Below, piece after piece: positions 17,983 to 28,718 of a DNA stretch of 64,000 bases (positions are counted from its first letter, which is position 1; every line of letters starts with the position of its first letter). The stretch spans positions 171,557 through 235,556 of the forward strand of contig NZ_LMFQ01000021.1 of assembly GCF_001426905.1 (NCBI RefSeq), written 5' to 3'. This DNA is from Caulobacter sp. Root1455. Its GTDB lineage: Bacteria; Pseudomonadota; Alphaproteobacteria; Caulobacterales; Caulobacteraceae. The notes beneath the pieces are model-generated. The model made no database searches. It was not told the DNA's origin and saw only the letters and a program-made list of their open reading frames with translations. The translations under genes were made by a program, and so were the position numbers.

Positions 17983-18711
17983 GTGATCGATTCGAACGAC
18001 GGGACCGCCGCACCCTTGAAAAATCGCCTGCTCGTCGCCCTGCCGTCCGAGGATTTCGGGCTGATCTCGCCGCATCTCACCCATCATGAGCTGGAGAAGG
18101 GTCGTCACCTGTATGACCCGGGCGATCAGATCGACCTCGTCTACTTCCCGCACGACTGCGTCATCTCGCTGATGACGTTGATGGAGAACGGCGCGGCGAT
18201 CGAGTCGGCGCCGGTCGGCCGCGAAGGCGCCCTGGGCCTGATGTCCGCGGTGGCGCCGCGCCAGTCGCTGGTGCGGGCCATCGTCCAGGCGCCCGGCTTC
18301 GCCTCGCGGATCAGCGCCTCGGCCCTGCACGACGCCTGGACCCGCAGCCCCGCCCTGCGCGACTTGGTCGACCGCCACAACGAGGCTCTGTTCGGCCACG
18401 CGATCCAGTCGGTGGCCTGCAACGCCCTGCACGGGGTCGAGGCCCGCTTCTGCCGCTGGCTGCTGTCGTGCCGCGACCGCATCGACGGCGACACCATCAA
18501 CCTGACCCAGGAATTCCTGGCCGACATGCTGGGCGTCCAGCGCACCACGGTCACGGCCGTGGCCGGATCGCTGCAGGCCAAGGGCCTGATCCGCTATCGA
18601 CGCGGCGTCGTCGACATCCTCGACCGCGCCGGCCTCGAGGCCATCACCTGCGAGTGCTACGCCGCCGTGCGGCGCGGCTACGAGCGCCTGCTGCCGCTTC
18701 CGTTCGGCTGA
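17983..18711 (+). CDS. Crp/Fnr family transcriptional regulator
   Basis: About 242 residues. The N-terminal cyclic-nucleotide-binding-like beta roll (LEKGRHLYDPGDQIDLVYFP, followed by HDCVISLM) precedes a C-terminal winged helix whose recognition part is LTQEFLADMLGVQRTTVTAV. The cysteines needed for an Fnr-type Fe-S cluster are not present at the N-terminus. These regulators respond to second messengers or stress in alphaproteobacteria. The start is uncertain: GTG at 17905, GTG at 17983 and TTG at 18016 are in frame, and none has a good Shine-Dalgarno sequence. The first would extend the protein by 26 residues that do not look like the family. Confidence 0.85.
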   Translation: MIDSNDGTAAPLKNRLLVALPSEDFGLISPHLTHHELEKGRHLYDPGDQIDLVYFPHDCVISLMTLMENGAAIESAPVGREGALGLMSAVAPRQSLVRAIVQAPGFASRISASALHDAWTRSPALRDLVDRHNEALFGHAIQSVACNALHGVEARFCRWLLSCRDRIDGDTINLTQEFLADMLGVQRTTVTAVAGSLQAKGLIRYRRGVVDILDRAGLEAITCECYAAVRRGYERLLPLPFG

Positions 18712-18752
18712 AGCCTTCCTATCTCCAACGGCGTGTTGGAGAGGAGGCCCGC

Positions 18753-19055
18753 ATGATCGTCCGAAATTGGCATGGCCGAGCGCCGGCGGCCCTGAGCGAC
18801 CGCTACCTGACCCTGATGCGCGAAGTGGCCCTGCCCGACTACAAGTCGACGCCCGGCAATCTCGGCGCCTGGTGCCTGACCCGGCGCGAGGGCGAGATCA
18901 CGCACTTCGAGATGCTGACCTTCTGGACCGATCTGGACGCCATCAAGCGTTTCGCCGGCGAGGATTTCGAGCGCGCCAAGTACTACGACTTCGACGCCGA
19001 GTTCCTGATCGAGAAGGAACCGTTCGTGCGCCACTACGAGGCGGTGAGCGAATAA
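18753..19055 (+). CDS. Small antibiotic-biosynthesis-monooxygenase-like (ABM fold) protein
   Basis: 100 residues. The pattern MIVRNWHGRAP, YLTLMREVALPDYKSTPG, ITHFEMLTFWTDLDAIKRFAG and a C-terminal LIEKEPFVRHYEAV fits the dimeric alpha/beta barrel (ABM) fold. Such proteins act as small monooxygenases, heme-degrading enzymes or mere binding proteins; no catalytic residue can be singled out. The ATG at 18753 has GAGAGGAGG 7 bases upstream, a strong ribosome binding site. It follows the Crp/Fnr gene by 41 bp, probably in one transcript. Confidence 0.7.
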   Translation: MIVRNWHGRAPAALSDRYLTLMREVALPDYKSTPGNLGAWCLTRREGEITHFEMLTFWTDLDAIKRFAGEDFERAKYYDFDAEFLIEKEPFVRHYEAVSE

Positions 19056-19060
19056 ACAGT

Positions 19061-19187
19061 CCGCTCTTCCCGGCGAATGCCGGGATCCAGATCCCATAGC
19101 GGAGAGGTTGATTGGAAGAGCTCGGTGCTCCTGGCGTCAGCCCCACGGTCCTTCCATCTGGGTCCCGGCCTTCGCCGGGATGAGCGG
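19061..19187. repeat. Long palindromic intergenic repeat (CCCGGC family)
   Basis: The left end reads CCGCTC.TCCCGGCGAA.GCCGGGA.CCAGAT and the right end is its inverse (ATCTGGGTCCCGGC..GCCGGGATGAGCGG), so about 30 bp at each side can pair, with about 60 bp in between. It fills the space between two convergent genes (ABM protein and pyk), where it could serve as a bidirectional terminator. Confidence 0.75.
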
Positions 19188-19195
19188 CCTTGCTG

Positions 19196-20626
19196 TTACC
19201 GCTTGCGGGCCGGGAACGGCGCGTGGGCCAGGCGCAGGAGATTGGCGGCGCCGGGGGCGCCGAACGGCGTGCCGGCGACGATCAGCAGGCGCTCGCCGGG
19301 CCCGACCAGGTCCAGCTCGACGGCTTTGGCGACGGCGTCGGAGGTGACCACCTCCAGGCTGTCGGGCTGACCGCTGACACGGGCCTCCACGCCCCAGACC
19401 AGGCACATGCGGCGCACGGCCTCGATGCGCGGCGACAGGGCCAGCACCGGCTGCAGCGGCCGCTCGCGCGCCAGGCGGCGGGCGGTGGCGCCCGTGGTGG
19501 TGAAGGCCACCAGGCACCGGGTCGAGCCGGCCTTGGCGGCCTGGGCGGCGGCGACCACCAGAACGTCGGCGTCCTCGTCGTCGTGCGGCTGCTCGGCCTG
19601 CATCAGCTCGGGCCAGCGCGGATCGCGCTCCACCCGCTCGATGATGCGGTTCATCATCGCCACGGACTCTTCGGGATAGTCGCCGGCCGCGCTTTCGGCC
19701 GACAGCATGACCGCGTCCGCGCCCTCGTAGACGGCGTTGGCGACGTCCGAGGCCTCGGCCCGGGTCGGGGTCGGCGAGGTGGTCATCGACTCCAGCATCT
19801 GGGTGGCGACGATCACCGGGATGCCGCGTTCGCGGGCGGCGCGCAGGATGACCTTCTGGGCCACCGGCACCTCTTCCGGGGCCATCTCGACGCCCAGGTC
19901 GCCGCGAGCCACCATCACGCCGTCGCAGAGGTCGAGGATCGGACCCAGCACTTTCAGCGCCTGGGGCTTCTCGATCTTGGCCAGCACGGCGGCGCGGCCT
20001 TCGACGATGCGACGCAGCTCGGCCATGTCTTCCGGCGCCTGCACGAACGACAGCGCGATCCAGTCGACGCCCAGGCGCAGGGCGAAGGCCAGGTCCTCGC
20101 GGTCCTTCGGCGTCAAGGGCGACATCGGGATCACCACGTCCGGCACGGCCACGCCCTTGCGTTCCGACAGCTTGCCGCCGTTGACGACCGTGGTGTTGGC
20201 GTAGCCGGGGCCGGCGTCGGTCACCGTCATCCGCAGCTTGCCGTCGTCCAGCAGCAGCGTCGCGCCGGGCCGCATGGCCACCAGGATTTCGGGGTGCGGC
20301 AGGTGCACCCGGGTCTCGTCGCCCGGCGTGGGATCACTGTCGAACCGGAAGGCCTGGCCGGCCTTCAGCGACACCGGGCCGTCGGCGAACTTGCCCACGC
20401 GCAGCTTGGGACCCTGGAGGTCGGCCAGGATGCCCAGCGGCCGGTCGACCACCTTTTCCGCCGCGCGAATGGCCTCGTAGGCGGCCGCGTGGTTGTGGTG
20501 GCTGCCGTGGCTGAAGTTCAGGCGGAAGACGTCCGCCCCGGCCTTGGCCAGGGTGACGATCATCTCCGGCGAGCTGCTGGCCGGGCCGATGGTGGCGACA
20601 ATGCGGGAGCGGCGCGCGCGGATCAT
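19196..20626 (-). CDS. pyk: Pyruvate kinase
   Basis: 476 residues. Motifs in order: RRSRIVATIGPAS at the N-terminus, NFSHG (near residue 38) in the nucleotide/phosphate site, the active-site signature with IEKPQAL (near 220) and MVARGDLGVE (near 242), and the C-terminal allosteric-type domain. It converts phosphoenolpyruvate and ADP to pyruvate and ATP, the last step after the Entner-Doudoroff route encoded downstream. RBS GGAGCAGG precedes the ATG. A LacI-type operator lies about 103 bp upstream of the start (20729-20742), the same palindrome found before zwf. Confidence 0.97.
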   Translation of the reverse strand: MIRARRSRIVATIGPASSSPEMIVTLAKAGADVFRLNFSHGSHHNHAAAYEAIRAAEKVVDRPLGILADLQGPKLRVGKFADGPVSLKAGQAFRFDSDPTPGDETRVHLPHPEILVAMRPGATLLLDDGKLRMTVTDAGPGYANTTVVNGGKLSERKGVAVPDVVIPMSPLTPKDREDLAFALRLGVDWIALSFVQAPEDMAELRRIVEGRAAVLAKIEKPQALKVLGPILDLCDGVMVARGDLGVEMAPEEVPVAQKVILRAARERGIPVIVATQMLESMTTSPTPTRAEASDVANAVYEGADAVMLSAESAAGDYPEESVAMMNRIIERVERDPRWPELMQAEQPHDDEDADVLVVAAAQAAKAGSTRCLVAFTTTGATARRLARERPLQPVLALSPRIEAVRRMCLVWGVEARVSGQPDSLEVVTSDAVAKAVELDLVGPGERLLIVAGTPFGAPGAANLLRLAHAPFPARKR

Positions 20627-20728
20627 GAACCTGCTCCGGAGAGGCTAGAAAATGCTGCAATGCGGCGGGAAATACCGCAGAGCCGAAAGGATTTGCTTTG
20701 GGCGAACGTCATTCTCGAATTTCGCGCC

Positions 20729-20742
20729 TGACAACGTTGTCT
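20729..20742. promoter_or_regulatory. LacI-family operator upstream of pyk
   Basis: TGACAACGTTGTCT matches the perfect palindrome TGACAACGTTGTCA found before zwf and the sugar transporter, with one mismatch in the last base. The central CG dyad is typical of LacI-family operators. Confidence 0.75.
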
Positions 20743-20883
20743 AGCGGTCCAAGCCCGGATTCGCCATTGCTGACTTAGCGTCAACTCCAAGGGCTTTCCA
20801 CCTCCATAAGAAAATATGGGGGACGGCGTCCTTGAAGAGTTCAACGCGCGAGGCGCGACCCGGGTCGCGTCGGAGAGCCCGAG

Positions 20884-21903
20884 CTAGGCGACCGGGCCGG
20901 TGGACTCGCGGACCACCAGCTCGAAATCCAGCAGACGCGAGGGCGGCGGCGCATCACCCTCGGCCCGGGTCGCGCCGGTCAGCAGCAGGTCGGCGGCGGC
21001 GGCGGCCATGGCCTGGATCGGCTGGCGCACGGTGGTCAGCTGCGGCCAGACGACCTTGGCGCCGGGCGTGTCGTCGAAGCCCGCCACCGACAGGGTCTGG
21101 GGCACCTCGAGGCGCAGGCGGTTGGCCACCGCCATCACGCCCAGGGCCATGTCGTCGTTGGAGGCGAAGATCGCCGTGGGGCGGTCGGGGCGGTCCAGCA
21201 GCCGTTCGGCCGCCTCGAAGCCCGAGCGGAACGAGAACCAGCCCTGCTCGACATGCTCCTCGCGCACGGCGTGGCCGTGCTCGGTCATCGCCGCCACATA
21301 GCCCTCGTAGCGCAGGTGCGAGGCGCCGTGTTCGGGGTGGCCCTTGATGAAGCCGATGTCGGTGTGGCCCAGACCGATCAGGTGAGCGGTCATCTCGTAG
21401 GCGGCGCGCACGTCGTCCATGCGCACATGGGCCGAGCGGTCCAGGTCCTGGTCGGGCGACAGCCGCACATAGGGCACGCCCTCGGCTTCCAGCACGTCCA
21501 GCACCGCGACATTGTCGCAGACCGGCGGGGTCAGGATCACCCCGTCCATGCGCAGGGTGTGCAGCATCGGCTCCACCTGGGCCGCCACGTCGCCGGTCGA
21601 GTCCAGCGGCTCGACGATCAGGTGGTAGCCTTCCTCGCGGCAGCGGGCGATCGCGCCCAGCTGTACGTCGGTGACATAGGCCGGGCTCGGATTGTCGAAG
21701 AACACGCCGATCAGATAGGCCTTCGAACCGGCCAGGCTGCGGGCCGAGATGTTGGGCCGATAGTTCAGGGCCGCGACGGCTTCCTGCACCCGGGTGCGGG
21801 TGTCGTTCTTCACGTTCGGCTCGCGATTCAGCACCCGCGAAACGGTCTTGATCGATACGCCCGACAGGCGGGCGACCTCGTGGATCGTAACCTTGGAACT
21901 CAA
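20884..21903 (-). CDS. LacI-family transcriptional regulator of sugar catabolism
   Basis: 339 residues. The N-terminal LacI helix-turn-helix and hinge are plain (VTIHEVARLSGVSIKTVSRV, then YRPNISARSLAG), followed by a periplasmic-binding-protein fold (AYLIGVFFDNPSPAYV to the C-terminal VVRESTG). It lies between pyk and the glk-edd-pgl-zwf operon, all in the same orientation. The 14-bp LacI-like palindrome occurs before pyk, zwf and the sugar transporter at 49695, and in degenerate form before this gene, so it is most simply the repressor of all of them. The effector is probably a sugar or an Entner-Doudoroff intermediate (inference). Confidence 0.9.
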   Translation of the reverse strand: MSSKVTIHEVARLSGVSIKTVSRVLNREPNVKNDTRTRVQEAVAALNYRPNISARSLAGSKAYLIGVFFDNPSPAYVTDVQLGAIARCREEGYHLIVEPLDSTGDVAAQVEPMLHTLRMDGVILTPPVCDNVAVLDVLEAEGVPYVRLSPDQDLDRSAHVRMDDVRAAYEMTAHLIGLGHTDIGFIKGHPEHGASHLRYEGYVAAMTEHGHAVREEHVEQGWFSFRSGFEAAERLLDRPDRPTAIFASNDDMALGVMAVANRLRLEVPQTLSVAGFDDTPGAKVVWPQLTTVRQPIQAMAAAAADLLLTGATRAEGDAPPPSRLLDFELVVRESTGPVA

Positions 21904-21952
21904 GACGGCCTCGCGAAGCGTCGGAAAATCGACAAGCGACGCAATAAAGGCA

Positions 21953-21966
21953 TGACAGCCTTGTCA
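21953..21966. promoter_or_regulatory. Degenerate LacI-type operator, possible autoregulation
   Basis: TGACAGCCTTGTCA keeps both outer TGACA/TGTCA arms of the palindrome but differs in the three central bases from TGACAACGTTGTCA. It lies 50-63 bp upstream of the lacI-type start codon, where a weak autoregulatory site would be expected. Confidence 0.55.
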
Positions 21967-22035
21967 AGGCGAGCCCACTTCGCGCGGAAAACTCGCCTTG
22001 AACGACCGGAAACGACCCCTGTCGGCCTGAAAGCC

Positions 22036-23037
22036 CTACGAAATGGCCGCTTTTCCGTCCGGCGTCATGGCCACGGCCGCGCCGATCAGGGCGGTGTGGG
22101 GGTTCATCACCACGTGGGTGGGGATCGCCTTGGTGTAGTCGCTAAGCCGGCCCTTCGACTCGAATCGGCTGCGGAACTCGCTCTTTTCCAGCAGGTCGAC
22201 GATGCGGGGCCCGATGCCGCCGGCGATGAACACCCCGCCCCGGGCGCCCAGGGCCAAGGCCAGGTCGCCGGCCGCCGAGCCGAGGATGGCGCAGAACCGG
22301 TCGATCGTGACCTTGCAGCAGGCGTCGCCGGCCACGCCGTGCTCGGTGATCTCCTTGGCGGTCAGCTCGTCGGCCTTGCGGCCCTCGACCTCGGCCAGGG
22401 CCATGTGCAGGTCCTCCATGCCGGGGCCCGACAGGATCCGCTCGATCGAGCAGCGGCCGAACCGGTTCATCAGAATACGGAGGACCTCGATCTCGACCTC
22501 GTCGAACGGCGCGAAGGCGATATGGCCGCCCTCGGTGGTCAGGGGCGTCTCGACCCCGTGCCGGCGCACCATGCCCGCCGCGCCGAAGCCGGTGCCCGGA
22601 CCGAGGATCGCCACGTCGCCCTCGCCCGAGGTCTGCAGCGGACCGATCTGGCGCAGGTCCTTGGGGGCCAGGCGCGGAGCGGCCAGGGCCTGGGCGGTGA
22701 AGTCGTTGATCAGCCTGGCCGTGCGGAAGCCGCCCGCCCGGCGCAGGCTGTCCTCCGACAGCTTCCAGTCGCTGTTGGTGAAATGCACCGTGCCGTGCTC
22801 GATCGGGCCGGCGACGGCCACCACCGCTTGGTCGGGATGCTTGAGGCCCATCTTGGCCAGGTAGTGTTCGATGGCGTCCTCGGCCGTGCCGTAGTCCTCG
22901 CCCTTGTACGAGGTCGGTTCGATCAGCCGGGGATCGGCCCCATCGAAATCGACCAGGGCGAACCGCGCGTTGGTTCCGCCGATATCGCCGACCAGGCCAA
23001 GCCCGATGGAGTTCAAGCCGCTCATCTTCGTCTTCAT
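22036..23037 (-). CDS. glk: Glucokinase
   Basis: 333 residues, bacterial ROK-independent glucokinase type. The phosphate-binding loop is [15 protein letters not shown] near the N-terminus. Later come [14 protein letters not shown] [22 protein letters not shown] (with the catalytic Asp of NDF), [10 protein letters not shown] and the C-terminal [15 protein letters not shown]. It phosphorylates glucose with ATP. The ATG at 23037 follows the edd stop by one base and is probably translationally coupled; an ATG at 23025 is an alternative with GAAGACGAAG before it. It is the last gene of the zwf-pgl-edd-glk operon. Confidence 0.94.
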   Translation of the reverse strand: MKTKMSGLNSIGLGLVGDIGGTNARFALVDFDGADPRLIEPTSYKGEDYGTAEDAIEHYLAKMGLKHPDQAVVAVAGPIEHGTVHFTNSDWKLSEDSLRRAGGFRTARLINDFTAQALAAPRLAPKDLRQIGPLQTSGEGDVAILGPGTGFGAAGMVRRHGVETPLTTEGGHIAFAPFDEVEIEVLRILMNRFGRCSIERILSGPGMEDLHMALAEVEGRKADELTAKEITEHGVAGDACCKVTIDRFCAILGSAAGDLALALGARGGVFIAGGIGPRIVDLLEKSEFRSRFESKGRLSDYTKAIPTHVVMNPHTALIGAAVAMTPDGKAAIS

Positions 23038-23038
23038 C

Positions 23039-24850
<1,812 letters not shown>

Positions 24851-24854
24851 AGGA

Positions 24855-25550
24855 CTACTCCGCCCAGAGGATACGGACCGGGGCGCGGTCCTGGTTCAGG
24901 ATGGCGGCGATCGGCAGGCTGGGATCAACCGGCCCTGCCAGCAGGGCCTTCTTCGCCTCGCCGGTGACCAGCAGGACGATCAGCGACGACTGGATCAACG
25001 CCTGGAAGGTCAGGCTGATCCGGGGCAGGTCCGGGGCGGGCTCGCCGGCCGGGGCCGCCACCACCGTCCGGTCGGTCTTGGGATCCAGCCCGACGGCCAG
25101 CGCCGGATTGCCCGGGAACAGCGACGCGAAGTGGCCGTCGGCGCCGACGCCCAGCAGCACCACGCCGAACGGCAGGGCCCGGGCCACGCCCGCCTGGGCC
25201 AGATCGGCCGATTCCTGCTGGCTGACGCCCTCGAAATACAGCGGGGCGAAGCTGGCCTTGGCCGCCTGGCCGACCAGCAGGTGGCGGCGCACGAGTCCCT
25301 CGTTGCTGCCATCGTGCGACGGCGGCACGAAGCGGTCGTCGCTCAGGGTGACCACGACCTTGTCCCAGGGAACGGTCATGGCGGCGAGGCGGTCGTAGAC
25401 CGGCGCCGGAGTGGTGCCGCCCGTGGCGGCGAAACCCGCCTGGCCGCGCTTGGCCACGCCATCGGTCAGGGCCGCGGCCACGACCGAGGCGGCGGCGTCG
25501 TACAGCGCTTCCCGGGTGGCGAAGGCCTCGATCTTGGGGAGGGACGCCAT
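24855..25550 (-). CDS. pgl: 6-phosphogluconolactonase
   Basis: 231 residues of the DevB/SOL-type lactonase. The pattern [16 protein letters not shown] (phosphate loop), [19 protein letters not shown] and [16 protein letters not shown] (near residues 135-150) is diagnostic. It hydrolyses 6-phosphogluconolactone made by Zwf. It is encoded between zwf (one-base gap) and edd (four-base gap), so the operon order follows the pathway order. Confidence 0.95.
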   Translation of the reverse strand: MASLPKIEAFATREALYDAAASVVAAALTDGVAKRGQAGFAATGGTTPAPVYDRLAAMTVPWDKVVVTLSDDRFVPPSHDGSNEGLVRRHLLVGQAAKASFAPLYFEGVSQQESADLAQAGVARALPFGVVLLGVGADGHFASLFPGNPALAVGLDPKTDRTVVAAPAGEPAPDLPRISLTFQALIQSSLIVLLVTGEAKKALLAGPVDPSLPIAAILNQDRAPVRILWAE

Positions 25551-25551
25551 G

Positions 25552-27024
25552 CTATTCGTTCCAAGCCCGGCCCTGCGGCGCGATCAGCGCCGTGGCGCCG
25601 TGCGGACCCCAGGTGCCGGCGGCGTAGGGCGCGGGCTCGATCTTGGCCTCGGCCCAGGCGGCCGAGACGCCGTCCACGAACTGCCAGGCCTGCTCGACCT
25701 CGTCGCGCCGCACGAACAGGGTGCGATCGCCGCGGAACACGTCCAGCAGCAGCTTCTCGTAGGCGATCCGCCGACGGCTGCCCGGCGCGGCCATGTTCAG
25801 CGACAGCGGCAGGGCCTGCAGGCGCATGCCCTCTTCCGAGAGCGCCGGCCGCCGGGTCATCACGGTCAGGGAGATGTCTTCCTGGGGCTGCAGATAGATC
25901 ACCAGCCGGTTGGCCTTGAGCTCATGCTTGGTGGCCGCGCCGAAGATGTTGTGCGGGGTCGCCTTGAACTGCACGACGATCTGGGTGCGACGGTCCGGCA
26001 GGTTCTTGCCGGTGCGCAGGAAGAACGGCACGCCGGCCCAGCGCCAGTTGTCGATGTCGACCTTCAAGGCCACGAAGGTCTCGGTCCTGGAGGGCTTGCC
26101 CACCTCTTCCAGATAGCCCTCGCGGGCCGTGCCCTCGACCACCCCGGCCACGTACTGCCCCCGCACGGTGTCGTGGGCGACATTGGCCTTGGTGAAGGGC
26201 CGCAAGGATCGCAGCACCTTGACCTTCTCGTCGCGCATCGCGTCGGGATCGAAGCCCGACGGCGGCTCCATGGCCACAAGGCACAGCAGCTGCAGCAGAT
26301 GGTTCTGCAGCATGTCGCGCAGCGCGCCGTACTCGTCGTAATAGGGCCAGCGCTCGCCGACCTTCTCGGTCTCGGCGATGGTGATCTGCACGTGGTCGAT
26401 GTGCTTGTTGTCCCACAGGGGCTCGAACAGCACGTTGGCGAAGCGCAGGGCGGTCAGGTTCTGGACCGTCTCCTTGCCCAGATAATGGTCGATGCGGAAG
26501 ATCTGGCTCTCGCTGACCACGGCGCCGACGGCGGCGTTGGTGGCCCGCGAGCTTTCCAGGTCGCGGCCGATCGGCTTTTCCAGCACCAGGCGGGTGCGCG
26601 GACCGGTCAGGCCGGCCGACTGCAGGGCGTTGCAGACCGGCCCGTAGAGGCTGGGCGACAGGGCGAAATAGACGACGAGATCGCCGTGATCGCCGATCTT
26701 CTCGGCCAGCTTGGCCGCGCCCTTTTCCGTGGTGATGTCGACGGACAGGTAATCGATCCGGGCCGCCAGGCGATTCCAGGCCGAGTCGTCGATGTTGACG
26801 CGCTTGCACAGGTGTTCGAGGACCAGCGCCTCGTAGCGCTTCTCGTCATAGTCATGACGCGCCAGGCTGATGATCCGCAGGTCGTGCGGCAGCAGACGAT
26901 CGACCTCGAGAAAGTACAGCGAAGGCAGCAGCATGCGCAGGGCCAGGTCGCCCGCGCCACCCAGCAGGACCAGCACTTCCCGGCCGGTCTGATCGGCTTT
27001 CGTCTCTTTGGTCAATGTTTCCAC
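25552..27024 (-). CDS. zwf: Glucose-6-phosphate 1-dehydrogenase
   Basis: 490 residues. The Rossmann motif reads LLGGAGDLALRMLLPSLY, a variant of the usual GASGDLAKR. The catalytic signature RIDHYLGKE with QNLTALRFAN is near residues 177-195. It oxidises glucose 6-phosphate to the lactone, first step of the Entner-Doudoroff route. The start is taken as GTG at 27024, only 4 bp from the LacI-type operator (27029-27042), so either the mRNA is leaderless or a start further in (TTG at 27015, with AGGGTGG before it) is used. First gene of the zwf-pgl-edd-glk operon. Confidence 0.95.
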   Translation of the reverse strand: METLTKETKADQTGREVLVLLGGAGDLALRMLLPSLYFLEVDRLLPHDLRIISLARHDYDEKRYEALVLEHLCKRVNIDDSAWNRLAARIDYLSVDITTEKGAAKLAEKIGDHGDLVVYFALSPSLYGPVCNALQSAGLTGPRTRLVLEKPIGRDLESSRATNAAVGAVVSESQIFRIDHYLGKETVQNLTALRFANVLFEPLWDNKHIDHVQITIAETEKVGERWPYYDEYGALRDMLQNHLLQLLCLVAMEPPSGFDPDAMRDEKVKVLRSLRPFTKANVAHDTVRGQYVAGVVEGTAREGYLEEVGKPSRTETFVALKVDIDNWRWAGVPFFLRTGKNLPDRRTQIVVQFKATPHNIFGAATKHELKANRLVIYLQPQEDISLTVMTRRPALSEEGMRLQALPLSLNMAAPGSRRRIAYEKLLLDVFRGDRTLFVRRDEVEQAWQFVDGVSAAWAEAKIEPAPYAAGTWGPHGATALIAPQGRAWNE

Positions 27025-27028
27025 CCTA

Positions 27029-27042
27029 TGACAACGTTGTCA
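27029..27042. promoter_or_regulatory. LacI-family operator in front of the zwf operon
   Basis: A perfect 14-bp palindrome TGACAACGTTGTCA, extended to 16 bp as ATGACAACGTTGTCAT (27028-27043). It sits against the zwf start codon, where a bound repressor would cover the core promoter of a leaderless or short-leader transcript. Identical to the site at 49747. Confidence 0.85.
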
Positions 27043-27214
27043 TGACACGCCCGTCGGAGCAATGCAAGCGGCCCTCAAAACGTCGGGCGCCGACGCCTCG
27101 TGTCGACGTCCCGACAGGACCGCGCGCGCGGCGTCTAACTAAGGGGTTTGGGGCGCCGCCGCCAGAAGACCAATCGCTTTTCGCGCGCGAAGGTTCACCG
27201 CTGGACGGACGAAA

Positions 27215-27243
27215 CGCGGCCGCCCCGGCAAGAGGCGGCCGCG
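27215..27243 (-). terminator. GC-rich hairpin after the 27285 gene
   Basis: A 10-bp perfect stem, CGCGGCCGCC / GGCGGCCGCG, with a 9-base loop, lies 42 bp downstream of the stop of the minus-strand gene at 27285. There is no clear T-run, so termination efficiency is uncertain. Confidence 0.5.
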
Positions 27244-27284
27244 TAGGCAGGGTGGAAAGGCAGAATCGTTCCTAGAGGCCGCCC

Positions 27285-27587
27285 CTACAGACCGTACGAC
27301 GCCAGCAGCTTCAGAGTCAGGCGGGTGGCTTCCGGCGGCGCTTCGCTGCGATCGTTCACGTCCTTGGCGAAGGCCTGGAACGTGGGCAGGTCGGTCAGGA
27401 CGCCGGCGTCGTCCTCGCGCAGGTTGACGAACAGATGGACGAAGTCGACGCCGTCGCGGAACAGCGCGTAGGCGATGTTGTCGGGCCGGACCTTCTTCAG
27501 CTCGTCGAACACCTCCAGCGACAGCGCCTGGTTCTCGTCGGCGCGATCCGGCTTGGCGGCGTAGCGCACCAATGTAACCCTCTGCAT
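27285..27587 (-). CDS. Small ABM-like hypothetical protein
   Basis: 100 residues starting MQRVTLVRYAAKPDRADENQ. The segments YALFRDGVDFVHLFVNL and LPTFQAFAKDV suggest a small alpha/beta barrel like that of antibiotic-biosynthesis monooxygenases, without recognisable catalytic residues. AAGGA lies upstream of the ATG at 27587. It is divergent from the ECF sigma gene at 27762 with a 174-bp spacer, so it may be a target or partner of that factor (inference). Confidence 0.65.
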   Translation of the reverse strand: MQRVTLVRYAAKPDRADENQALSLEVFDELKKVRPDNIAYALFRDGVDFVHLFVNLREDDAGVLTDLPTFQAFAKDVNDRSEAPPEATRLTLKLLASYGL

Positions 27588-27761
27588 GGTCTTAAATCCT
27601 TGGATTGGGACGGCGCGGAATGCGGCCGTCATGACCAAGGACGCGGCGGGCGGCCCGAAGGATTCGGTCGAAGAAATATTTCCGGGCCGCGAATCCTTTG
27701 GCGTCCGCCCGACGTCTTGGAGATGGGGCCGCCGTCGGCGCGGCGCGTGAGAGGACGGCAC

Positions 27762-28637
27762 ATGGCGGACGGCAACCTGGCCCCGGAGGCGTTCAGCCAG
27801 CTGATGGCGGACCTGCGCCCCAGCCTGCACCGCTATTGCGCGCGCATGGTCGGCTCGGCCTTCGACGGCGAGGACGTGGTGCAGGAGGCGCTGGCCAAGG
27901 CGGCGGCCGCCTTCCCCGCCGCCGAGCCGATCGAGCATCCGGACCGCTGGTTGTTCCGCATCGCCCACAACGCCGCCCTGGACGCCCTGCGCGGCCGCAA
28001 GCGCCAGGTCGTCCTCGACGAGACGTTCACCGAAATCGTCGACCCCGCCGCGGCCGCCGACGCCCGGGTGGCGGCCACCGCGAGCCTGGCCGTGCTGCTG
28101 CGCCTGCCGGTGGCCCAGCGCTCGTGCGTGGCGCTGATCGACGTATTGGGCCATTCGCTGGACGAAACCGCCCAGCTCCTGGACCTCACCCCGCCAGCCG
28201 CCAAGGCCGCCCTGCATCGCGGCCGCGCGCGCCTGAAGGACCTGGCCCAAGAGCCGGACGCCGCCCCTCCCCGGCTGGACGCCGCCGAGCGCGAGCGGCT
28301 GCGGGCCTATGCCGACCGCTTCAACGCCCGCGACTTCGACGCCCTGCGCGCCCTGCTCAGCGAGGACGTGCGGCTGGACTTGGCCAATCGCCGGCGGATC
28401 GAGGGCCGCAGGGATGTGTCGGTCTACTTTACCCACTACGCCTCGACATCGGGCTGGCGGTTCGAGGCCGGCGTCGCCGAGGGCCGCGCGGCGCTGCTGG
28501 TCAGCGATCCGGCCGATCCGACGGCCGCCGTGCGCTACGTGGTCCTGCTGGATTGGAAGGACGGCGAGATCGCGGCGATCCACGACTACTTCTACGCGCC
28601 CTACCTGATGGAGAGCCTGACGATCGCGCGCGACTAG
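27762..28637 (+). CDS. ECF sigma factor with C-terminal SnoaL-like domain (SigJ-type)
   Basis: 291 residues. Sigma region 2 covers LRPSLHRYCARMVGSAFDGE, DVVQEALAKA and HPDRWLFRIAHNAALDALRG (residues 15-80). Region 4 covers LPVAQRSCVALIDVLGHSLD, ETAQLLDLTPPAAKAALHRGR (about 112-155). The last 120 residues (RLRAYADRFNARDFDALRAL, LSEDVRLDL..) form a SnoaL/NTF2-like domain. Factors of this kind lack a separate anti-sigma factor, and the attached domain is thought to control activity. No anti-sigma gene is adjacent here. The ATG at 27762 was chosen because the sigma domain begins there; the frame is open further upstream without a ribosome binding site. Confidence 0.87.
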   Translation: MADGNLAPEAFSQLMADLRPSLHRYCARMVGSAFDGEDVVQEALAKAAAAFPAAEPIEHPDRWLFRIAHNAALDALRGRKRQVVLDETFTEIVDPAAAADARVAATASLAVLLRLPVAQRSCVALIDVLGHSLDETAQLLDLTPPAAKAALHRGRARLKDLAQEPDAAPPRLDAAERERLRAYADRFNARDFDALRALLSEDVRLDLANRRRIEGRRDVSVYFTHYASTSGWRFEAGVAEGRAALLVSDPADPTAAVRYVVLLDWKDGEIAAIHDYFYAPYLMESLTIARD

Positions 28638-28684
28638 AGCGTGACAGCTGAACGTGGATGCCGGTTTCGGCGTCTGTCACGCTC
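28637..28684. terminator. Bidirectional terminator-like hairpin
   Basis: GAGCGTGACAG (28637-28647) pairs perfectly with CTGTCACGCTC (28674-28684), and the loop contains a second hairpin (GCCGGTTTCGGC). It begins on the last base of the sigma-factor stop codon and lies 35 bp from the stop of the convergent TPR gene. No T-run follows on either side. Confidence 0.6.
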
Positions 28685-28718
28685 CAAAGGTTCGAGGTAG
28701 GGCCCGCTTAGGCAGGCT

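Noticed and set aside
20801..20822. Hairpin CCTCCATA / TATGGGGG downstream of the lacI-type gene
   Set aside because: An 8-bp stem with a GU pair and no T-run; too weak to call as a terminator, though it could contribute to the pyk upstream region.
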